From JANMDR01 sp031409495 (lineage in GTDB: Bacteria > Pseudomonadota > Gammaproteobacteria > Burkholderiales > Usitatibacteraceae), in assembly GCA_031409495.1 (NCBI GenBank), contig JANNXI010000085.1:1-12695 (forward strand): a stretch of 12,695 nt of DNA. Reading direction: 5' to 3'. Below, one piece after another: positions 7,525 through 12,695 of this stretch. Position numbers and translations under genes: made by a program. Below the pieces are notes generated by a model. It ran no database searches, was not told where the DNA came from, and saw nothing but the letters and a program-made list of their open reading frames with translations. The first letter of the stretch is position 1, and each line of letters starts with the position of its first letter.

Positions 7525-7663
7525 CGCAGAATGGTCACTTGCAACACTAAACTACTACGTAACAGTAAATTTATAACGCACAGTAGCGCATTAGCGCTTA
7601 TTCAAGTGATGAACAATTGAAAACGATCGGTTTATCGAAGCGTGGCTATCGGAATTAAAATTT

Positions 7664-7697
7664 GGCTTGCACGCAGGCTCTTGGGGCTTGATCGCAG
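7664..7697 (+). repeat. 13-bp direct repeat with 21-bp period
   Basis: GGCTTGCACGCAG (7664-7676) and GGCTTGATCGCAG (7685-7697) differ at only two central positions and start 21 bp apart, that is two helical turns. Both copies therefore face the same side of the DNA, as expected for a pair of protein-binding sites. They lie about 130-165 bp ahead of the regulator's ATG. Coincidence cannot be excluded. Confidence 0.45.
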
Positions 7698-7769
7698 CAG
7701 CTATCAATCGCTCTGATTCAGCTGAGTGCAACCGCCAGCTAACCTAAAGCTTCTTTCAATAAATCCACT

Positions 7770-7797
7770 TTGAAAATCTGCGCGTAGTGTCTACAGT
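7770..7797 (+). promoter_or_regulatory. Candidate sigma-70 promoter of the NikR-like gene
   Basis: TTGAAA (7770-7775, five of six to consensus) and TACAGT (7792-7797, four of six) are 16 bp apart. Transcription would start near 7804, upstream of the ATG at 7829 but downstream of the alternative GTG at 7787, which supports the shorter protein. Confidence 0.35.
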
Positions 7798-7818
7798 GAC
7801 CGCAATGGTCTCACCACC

Positions 7819-7822
7819 AGGG
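7819..7822 (+). promoter_or_regulatory. Ribosome-binding site fixing the regulator start
   Basis: AGGG lies six bases before the ATG at 7829. The earlier in-frame starts at 7787, 7796 and 7805 have no comparable sequence. Confidence 0.45.
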
Positions 7823-7828
7823 CGCGAA

Positions 7829-8239
7829 ATGCAGAGACTTACAATTTCAGTGAACAAACAGTTGGCGCTTTCGTTTGACGAGCTAATCAAGCGCAAAGGG
7901 TATCGAAATCGCTCTGAGGCATTTCGACATGTGCTGCGAAAAACGCTGCAACAAGAGCTGCATGCTGAGCCTTCAGCAACGAGTTGCGTTGGCTGTTTAA
8001 GTTTTGCCTACGACCAGCAAGTCCCGCAGATTCTACCTCGCCTCGCAGAGCTCAAGCAGCGGTTTTTGAGCATCACCATCTCGTCGACGCTTACCGCCGT
8101 CAATCCGTCGGCATCTTTAGAAACACTGGTGTTGCGCGGTTCTTCTGAGCAAATCACAGCGTTCGCGCACGCCGTGTCCGCAGAAGCGGACATCACTTGC
8201 GGGCAGCTCAATCTAGTGCCGATTTATACATCGCAGTAA
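7829..8239 (+). CDS. NikR-family ribbon-helix-helix regulator, nickel ligands not conserved
   Basis: This is a 136-residue protein with the two-part build of NikR (E. coli NikR is 133 residues). Residues 1-45 form a ribbon-helix-helix DNA-binding arm (MQRLTISV strand with R3 and T5; GYRNRSEAFRHVL helix turn), and residues 53-136 match the tetramerising ACT-like metal domain. Aligning by eye to E. coli NikR from memory gives a single-residue offset. The four square-planar nickel ligands His76, His87, His89 and Cys95 fall on Gln77, Leu88, Ala90 and Ser96, so none is present. Instead there is a Cys53-x-x-Cys56 pair at the start of the metal domain and Cys124 near the end. The protein is thus probably a DNA-binding regulator with a different signal: another metal, thiol redox, or none. 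It precedes the DUF4331-TPR-HupE genes on the same strand and is their likely regulator. An in-frame GTG at 7787 would give 150 residues; the shorter form matches the family start. Confidence 0.85.
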   Translation: MQRLTISVNKQLALSFDELIKRKGYRNRSEAFRHVLRKTLQQELHAEPSATSCVGCLSFAYDQQVPQILPRLAELKQRFLSITISSTLTAVNPSASLETLVLRGSSEQITAFAHAVSAEADITCGQLNLVPIYTSQ

Positions 8240-8318
8240 AAAGTCCGACCCTGATCGTTGTCGGCGACGCGGCCGCGCTGCTGTTGCTGCACGCATGGTG
8301 CATCCAAAAAAACACTTC

Positions 8319-8346
8319 GTATGAAGATCCCGCCACATCGTCACAA
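8319..8346. promoter_or_regulatory. Possible NikR-type operator
   Basis: GTATGA (8319-8324) is followed after exactly 16 bases by TCACAA (8341-8346). The E. coli NikR operator is GTATGA-N16-TCATAC, so 10 of 12 positions and the spacing agree. It lies between the NikR-like gene and the DUF4331 gene, about 135 bp before the latter's ATG. It is upstream of, not overlapping, the best candidate promoter, which weakens a simple repressor model. Confidence 0.4.
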
Positions 8347-8430
8347 CAACATCTTCCAGAACGCCCCATAGAGTACATCTGCGGCAGAAAAGTCATCGTA
8401 TACCTAGCATCGCAAGCATCAGCGGTACTT

Positions 8431-8458
8431 TTGCCAGCGTGTAATTTGCCTGTACTTT
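8431..8458 (+). promoter_or_regulatory. Candidate promoter of the DUF4331 operon
   Basis: TTGCCA (8431-8436, five of six to the -35 consensus) is 16 bp from TACTTT (8453-8458, a weak -10). The leader would be about 17 bases. The regulator and the DUF4331 gene are 242 bp apart, so a separate promoter is expected here. Confidence 0.3.
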
Positions 8459-8470
8459 TAACCAGCCAAC

Positions 8471-8475
8471 AAGGA
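8471..8475 (+). promoter_or_regulatory. Ribosome-binding site fixing the DUF4331 start
   Basis: AAGGA sits six bases before the ATG at 8482 and leads straight into a signal peptide. This outweighs the open frame that runs back to 8197 through the end of the regulator gene. Confidence 0.8.
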
Positions 8476-8481
8476 ACAAAC

Positions 8482-10041
8482 ATGAACCCCATCAACCCCG
8501 TCAACTATAAACGAATGATGAAACTGGCCATCGCGGCCTCTGCAGTCGCTGTAAGCGGTGCGTTACCCACCCTAGCCCACGCCGCTAGCCATCGCGAAGC
8601 ACCCATGATTGCCGGGATGCCGCGCGTGGATAGCACCGATGTGTATGTGTTCAAAAGTTATGAGCCGGGTCGCAGTGGGTTTGTGACGATTCTAGCCAAC
8701 TACATTCCTTTGCAGGATGCCTACGGTGGGCCCAATTATTTCAATTTGGATAATGACGCCGTCTATGAAATCCATATCGATCAAAACGGCGATGCGCGCG
8801 AAGACTTGACCTTTCAATTTAAATTCAAGGACCTCAACAAAAATATCGCGCTCAACATCAACGGCAAACAAGTGCCGATCCCACTGATCAATATCGGTCC
8901 AGCCACCGAAGTCAACGCAGCCACATTAAACGCGACGCAAACGTTCACCGTGACAGCGCTCCGTGGACCACGTCGAAACCCCATATCTACAGGCCTCTTG
9001 GTCAATAACGCGAATGGCCGGACGGTATTTAACAAGCCCGTAGACAACATCGGCACCCGCTCCTTCCCGAATTACAAAGACTATGCCGCGCAGCACGTTT
9101 ATAACGTCAACGTGCCTGGTTGCAGCACGCCTGCCAAGCTGTTTGTGGGTCAGCGTAAAGACGGTTTTGGCGTACGCCTAGGCGATATTTTTGATCTACT
9201 GAACATCCCTACTGCAGAAGTGATTGGTGCGCGCAACAATCCGACTGCGTTCAATGTGATCGAAGACAAGAACGTCACCACGCTTGCCATTGAACTACCG
9301 ATTACCTGCATCACCAATCCAACAGAACCAGTCATCGGCGTTTGGACAACCGCAAGCTTGCCGCAATCACGTTTGGTGCAAGACCTTCCGCTGGGCAGAA
9401 TTATTCCGTTCAAAAATAATTTGGTGCAGGTTTCTCGCTTAGGCTCGCCGCTGGTAAATGAAGTGGTGATTGGTTTGCCGGATAAAGATAAATTCAGCGG
9501 CGCAGAACCAGCCGATGACGGCCAATTCGCCGACTACGTGACCAACCCTACCTTGCCCGCGATTGTAGAAGTGATTTACGGCGCGGACGGCGTGCGCGCA
9601 CCCAGCGTGTTCCCGCGCGGCGATCTCATCGCGGCGTTCCTGACCGGCGTTGCCGGTGTAAACAGTCCTGCCAATGTGCGCGCATCAGAAATGTTGCGCC
9701 TCAATACCGCGCTACCAGCAACACCAAAAGGCACGCAAAATAGTTTGGGTGCATCAGGGTGTTTTGTTGACGGCAGAGTAGTCGTTGCTGGCAATGCAGG
9801 TTGCGATCCAGCTGGCTTTCCGAACGGACGCCGCCCCGGTGACGATGTGGTGGATATTGCGCTGCGGGTGGTGATGGGAGCGCTACTTCCTCCGGGCGCA
9901 GGCAAACCTGCTAGTGCGGGTTTGCCGTACACCGACGGCGTGCTGGTGGAAGACAGTCAGTTCGACAATGCATTCCCCTACCTAACGACGCCGATTCCTG
10001 GCGGCCCTGGTATGCAGCAAGCACCAAAACCACAAAAGTAA
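8482..10041 (+). CDS. Secreted DUF4331 family protein
   Basis: This is a 519-residue exported protein of unknown function. The signal peptide has basic residues at 10-14 (KRMMK), a hydrophobic core at 15-30 and a likely cleavage after AHA at 32-34. The mature chain then begins ASHREAP, the conserved opening of DUF4331, followed by DSTDVYVF (50-57) and SYEPGRSGFVTI (59-70). A DxNGDxxxD loop at 100-108 resembles FG-GAP-type calcium loops. The mature part has four cysteines (in VPGCSTP, PITCITN, ASGCFVD and NAGCDPA), an even number suited to two disulfides in the periplasm or outside. Near the C-terminus RRPGDDVVDIALRVVMG is another family-like block. A free N-terminal Ala-Ser-His would be an ATCUN copper/nickel-binding site. 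It heads a same-strand run with TPR and HupE-like genes. Metal binding and adhesion are both guesses; no enzyme motif is seen. Confidence 0.88.
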   Translation: MNPINPVNYKRMMKLAIAASAVAVSGALPTLAHAASHREAPMIAGMPRVDSTDVYVFKSYEPGRSGFVTILANYIPLQDAYGGPNYFNLDNDAVYEIHIDQNGDAREDLTFQFKFKDLNKNIALNINGKQVPIPLINIGPATEVNAATLNATQTFTVTALRGPRRNPISTGLLVNNANGRTVFNKPVDNIGTRSFPNYKDYAAQHVYNVNVPGCSTPAKLFVGQRKDGFGVRLGDIFDLLNIPTAEVIGARNNPTAFNVIEDKNVTTLAIELPITCITNPTEPVIGVWTTASLPQSRLVQDLPLGRIIPFKNNLVQVSRLGSPLVNEVVIGLPDKDKFSGAEPADDGQFADYVTNPTLPAIVEVIYGADGVRAPSVFPRGDLIAAFLTGVAGVNSPANVRASEMLRLNTALPATPKGTQNSLGASGCFVDGRVVVAGNAGCDPAGFPNGRRPGDDVVDIALRVVMGALLPPGAGKPASAGLPYTDGVLVEDSQFDNAFPYLTTPIPGGPGMQQAPKPQK

Positions 10042-10125
10042 CTTAGCGCGTGAGGTTATCGGGGGTCACGTTCCACGTGGCTCTCGATGACTGATTCATC
10101 ATTTTTTATCAGCGAGATCGATGTC

Positions 10126-11331
10126 ATGCAAATCAAATTAAACCGCAGCGCAGTAGGGCTAGCCACGCTAGGCATTTGGCTATTGATCTGTATCTCGTCG
10201 ATTGAAGCTGCACCATATATTCCATCATCCGACAGCGAAGTCATTCATCAATCAACCGCCAACACCGGGAAAGCAGCGGCCTCGTCGGTGCGTGAAACGC
10301 GGCGTGCGCACGCGGTGCTGAACCAACAAAAAAACAATCTCGATCTAGCATTGCGCATTGCTCAACACAATATGCGTCGCGCGCGCATTGAATCAGATCC
10401 ACGCTACCTTGGGCAGGCCGAAGCGGCGTTGGCGCCTTGGTTAAACCAAACTACACCACCTGTCAGCGTGCTTGTGATGCGCGCCAATATTCGCCAAAGC
10501 CTGCATCAATTTGCTCAGGCAAGATTGGATCTCGAGCAGGTCGTTGCGCGTGAGCCGCGCAATGCGCAAGGATGGCTAACACTAGCGACAGTTGCCCAAG
10601 TCACTGGCGACACTGCGACGGCACGCAAGAGCTGCAGCAGACTCACAGGAATAACGGATGCCGCCATTCAAGCGGCATGCATGGGCGCAATTGATGGTGC
10701 GACCGGTAGGGCAACGCTGGCAGCGGCAGCCCTCACGCAATCGTTACACTCTTCACGGCACCTTAACCGCGAGCAACGCGGCTGGATTGCAACCTTACAA
10801 GCTGAGCTGGCCGAGCGCGTTGGCCACATTAAAGCTGCTGAAAAATACTATCGCCAAGCGATCACTCTCGATCCGCGCGACGCCTTTGCCACCGCCGCTT
10901 ACGCAGATTTTCTACTGGATCAACGGCGCGCGCGTGAAGTGCTAAAACTAATTCCGGCCGCAACCGATTCTGATATTTTACTATTGCGGCGCGTACTCGC
11001 AGCACATGATCTGAATCTAGCGGACGCCGCCGCCATGGCCAACCAGCTGGCTAGGCGCTACGCGATTGCAAGCACCCGTAGCGACCAATTGCATCTGCGC
11101 GAAGAAGCGCGATTTACGTTGCATGTCCGCGCGCAACCTGCCGCAGCACTTGCGCTGGCGATGACAAATTGGCAGATACAAAAAGAGCCAGCAGATTTAC
11201 GGGTGTTACTCGAAGCCGCTGTGGCTGCGGGTCAGCGCCCTAGTGCCAATATCGCATTGGCGTGGCTGGATGATACCCAGCTCGAAGGACGAGTCATGGC
11301 GCAACTTGCTGCGAAGGCAAGACGCTTGTGA
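10126..11331 (+). CDS. Exported TPR protein
   Basis: This is a 401-residue helical protein. The N-terminus MQIKLNRS plus the hydrophobic core AVGLATLGIWLLICI with SIEA before Ala29 looks like a signal peptide, so it probably acts in the periplasm. Tetratricopeptide-like helix pairs are visible around residues 117-165 (VLVMRANIRQSLHQF, ARLDLEQVVAREPRNAQGW) and 220-275 (GHIKAAEKYYRQAITLDPRDAF). The C-terminal third is Ala/Leu-rich and helical with weaker repeat signal. Such proteins usually scaffold partners; here the partners would be the DUF4331 and HupE-like products. The frame is open from an ATG at 10087, but the extra 13 residues are polar and would come before the signal peptide, so 10126 is preferred, with a weak GAG nine bases ahead. 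It lies 84 bp after the DUF4331 gene and overlaps the next gene by four bases. Confidence 0.82.
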   Translation: MQIKLNRSAVGLATLGIWLLICISSIEAAPYIPSSDSEVIHQSTANTGKAAASSVRETRRAHAVLNQQKNNLDLALRIAQHNMRRARIESDPRYLGQAEAALAPWLNQTTPPVSVLVMRANIRQSLHQFAQARLDLEQVVAREPRNAQGWLTLATVAQVTGDTATARKSCSRLTGITDAAIQAACMGAIDGATGRATLAAAALTQSLHSSRHLNREQRGWIATLQAELAERVGHIKAAEKYYRQAITLDPRDAFATAAYADFLLDQRRAREVLKLIPAATDSDILLLRRVLAAHDLNLADAAAMANQLARRYAIASTRSDQLHLREEARFTLHVRAQPAAALALAMTNWQIQKEPADLRVLLEAAVAAGQRPSANIALAWLDDTQLEGRVMAQLAAKARRL

Positions 11332-12494
11332 TCATAACGCGGTGGTTATCATGTGCAGCTTTGCTAGCTTGCTCGCTATTCGTGCAGAGCGTGTCCGCCC
11401 ATAAAGCTAGCGACAGTCTGCTGACACTCGAGCGTAACGGTGCCGAACTACGCGGACAGTGGGACATTGCATTACGCGATCTTGATGTGGCAATTGGACT
11501 AGACGCCAGCGCCGACGGTGAAATCGCGTGGCGCGAAGTTAAGGCAAAACATGCTGAGATTGCCAACTACGGGATGTCTCGATTAGTAATATCGACTGGA
11601 AATAAGCCCTGCACACTCAGTGTCAATGAACACCTGCTTGAACGTCATGGCGATGGTGCCTATGCGGTGATGCGTTTTACTGCCAAGTGCGATCAGTCGC
11701 ATGCTGACACGATGCTCAACATTGATTACCGGCTATTTTTTGACATAGATACACAGCATCGCGGCCTCCTAAAACTTAACAACAATGGTCATACTCGGAG
11801 CGCAATTTTTCCGGCGAGTCAGCCGAGGCAAGAGTTTAAAGTTAACGAGCGCGACGCTACGCAAGGTTTTTTAGACTTCGTTGGCGACGGCATCAAACAC
11901 ATTGCCGTCGGCTTCGATCACATTCTATTTTTGGTAATGCTGCTACTTCCTGCGGTATTGATTCGGACAGATCAAGGTGAGAAGGGCTGGGTTCCGGTGA
12001 CGACGTTTCGGCGCGCATTGCTCACCGTTGCCACTATCGTCACCGCGTTTACTGTGGCGCATTCAATCACGCTCTCGGCAGCAACGCTTGGCATTGTGTC
12101 GCCGCCTTCTCGATGGGTAGAAATCCTCATCGCTGTCTCCGTCGTGATGACTGCAATCGATAACGTGGTGCCATTGTTTCCGGCTGCGTTGCGCAAACGC
12201 CCTTGGCTCATCGCCTTCGGGTTTGGCCTCATTCACGGGTTCGGCTTTGCAGGCGTTCTGCAAGATCTAAATTTGCCGCGCGCCGATTTGATGCTGTCGC
12301 TCATCGGCTTCAATATCGGTGTCGAAATAGGTCAGCTCGCGCTTGTCGCCATACTTTTACCAGCAGCCTATGCCATTCGTGCCCGCTCGACCTACCCGCG
12401 CGTGGTGCTTGCTGGTGGATCGATCGCGACAGCAAGCATCGCAGCGGGCTGGCTACTCGAACGATCAATGGATTTTCAATTCATGCCTTTTTAA
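11328..12494 (+). CDS. HupE/UreJ-family membrane protein with periplasmic domain
   Basis: This is a 388-residue inner-membrane protein. Residues 1-24 form a signal peptide (cleavage after SVSA), leaving His25 as the first mature residue (HKASDS). Residues about 25-180 form a periplasmic domain that contains an EF-hand-like loop, DASADGEIAWRE at 59-70, and two cysteines (95 and 121) able to form a disulfide. Residues about 181-385 are the HupE/UreJ_2-type membrane domain of about six or seven helices, with the conserved polar signatures GIKHIAVGFDHILF (His191, Asp197, His198), AHSITL and GLIHGFGFAG. HupE and UreJ proteins are nickel or cobalt permeases or accessory proteins of hydrogenase and urease; this extended subfamily is uncharacterised as far as I know. 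The GTG start overlaps the TPR stop as GTGA, so translation is probably coupled. No hydrogenase or urease genes are in the window. Confidence 0.87.
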   Translation: MIITRWLSCAALLACSLFVQSVSAHKASDSLLTLERNGAELRGQWDIALRDLDVAIGLDASADGEIAWREVKAKHAEIANYGMSRLVISTGNKPCTLSVNEHLLERHGDGAYAVMRFTAKCDQSHADTMLNIDYRLFFDIDTQHRGLLKLNNNGHTRSAIFPASQPRQEFKVNERDATQGFLDFVGDGIKHIAVGFDHILFLVMLLLPAVLIRTDQGEKGWVPVTTFRRALLTVATIVTAFTVAHSITLSAATLGIVSPPSRWVEILIAVSVVMTAIDNVVPLFPAALRKRPWLIAFGFGLIHGFGFAGVLQDLNLPRADLMLSLIGFNIGVEIGQLALVAILLPAAYAIRARSTYPRVVLAGGSIATASIAAGWLLERSMDFQFMPF

Positions 12495-12542
12495 GCACTG
12501 CAACACACTAATTTTATCTCAACCCCAATACCAGGAAAACAA

Positions 12543-12695
12543 ATGAATACAGTACATCGCATCGCCCTCACCACCATAGCCATATTAATTACGCTGCCTG
12601 CTCAAGCGCAACTCTATGCGGGCGCCGCAGCGGGCGAATCGCGCACGAAATTGAACGGCGAAAATCTGACCTCGCAATTTCTGGATTTCGGTTAC
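12543..12695 (+). CDS. Outer-membrane beta-barrel protein, 5' part only
   Basis: The first 51 codons of a gene that runs off the window. AGGA at 12533-12536, six bases before the ATG, is a good ribosome-binding site. The product starts with a signal peptide (hydrophobic residues 7-18, cleavage after PAQA at residue 22), then QLYAGAAAGESRTKLNG, the aromatic/glycine alternation that opens OmpA-like or opacity-type eight-stranded barrels. It lies 48 bp after the HupE-like gene with no terminator between, so it may be the last member of that operon. Full length and function cannot be judged. Confidence 0.7.
   Translation, partial: MNTVHRIALTTIAILITLPAQAQLYAGAAAGESRTKLNGENLTSQFLDFGY

Larger units (their letters stand above)
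7455..7828. other. Divergent intergenic region, Bug gene / NikR-like gene
   Basis: This is a 374-bp AT-rich stretch without a credible gene. It must carry promoters for both neighbours. It holds a weak candidate promoter for the Bug gene (7496-7524), a 13-bp direct repeat (7664-7697) and a candidate promoter for the regulator (7770-7797), each listed separately. GTG or ATG codons at 7787, 7796 and 7805 could lengthen the regulator, but they come before its family-typical start. I found no good match to the NikR operator here. Confidence 0.7.

Noticed and set aside
8197..8481. 95-codon N-terminal extension of the DUF4331 frame
   Set aside because: It overlaps the end of the regulator gene and would bury the signal peptide; a clear ribosome-binding site and ATG at 8482 explain the start.
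10073..10080. CCACGTGG palindrome between the DUF4331 and TPR genes
   Set aside because: It is only eight bases, overlaps weak alternative hairpins (CGTGA 10049-10053 with TCACG 10066-10070) and has no U-tract; too little to call a terminator or operator.
10087..10125. 13-codon extension of the TPR protein from the ATG at 10087
   Set aside because: The extra polar residues would come before a good signal peptide and no ribosome-binding site precedes them.
1..12695. CRISPR arrays, tRNA or rRNA genes, insertion sequences, riboswitches
   Set aside because: I saw no regularly spaced repeats, cloverleaf, rRNA-like sequence, transposase gene or known riboswitch core anywhere in the window.

Overview
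The window suggests a betaproteobacterium, most likely of the order Burkholderiales. The evidence is the gene order birA – coaX (Baf type) – SPOR-domain protein, a Bug/TctC-type periplasmic binding protein, and moderate GC with AT-rich intergenic gaps. Genus cannot be fixed from the sequence.

Layout. Positions 1-310 hold a non-coding composite of inverted repeats of a kind scattered through proteobacterial genomes. Next comes a two-gene ABC exporter on + (495-2806, ATPase and permease overlapping by one base). A stem-loop at 2822-2854 separates it from a convergent minus-strand operon: HAD-family phosphatase, then birA, coaX and a SPOR-domain protein (6333 down to 2865). Upstream of that operon, still on minus, is a gene for a Bug-type solute-binding protein (7454-6444) with its own rho-independent terminator at 6395-6423.

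A 374-bp divergent intergenic region (7455-7828) separates the Bug gene from a plus-strand cluster that fills the rest of the window: a NikR-family ribbon-helix-helix regulator (7829-8239), a secreted DUF4331 protein (8482-10041), an exported TPR protein (10126-11331), a HupE/UreJ-type membrane protein (11328-12494, overlapping the TPR gene by four bases) and the start of an outer-membrane beta-barrel protein (12543 to the window edge).

The most interesting part is this last cluster. The regulator keeps the NikR DNA-binding arm (R3, T5, NRSEA), but all four high-affinity nickel ligands appear to be replaced, and it has gained a CxxC pair plus a third cysteine. A near match to the NikR operator architecture (GTATGA-N16-TCACAA) lies between it and the DUF4331 gene. 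The predicted mature DUF4331 protein starts Ala-Ser-His, which is a Cu/Ni-binding ATCUN arrangement. The predicted mature HupE-like protein starts with His and has an EF-hand-like loop. Together these suggest an envelope metal-handling system with an altered sensor. That is inference; no function is demonstrated by the sequence. The left half is ordinary housekeeping: biotin protein ligase/repressor, the pantothenate kinase step of CoA synthesis, and an ABC exporter.
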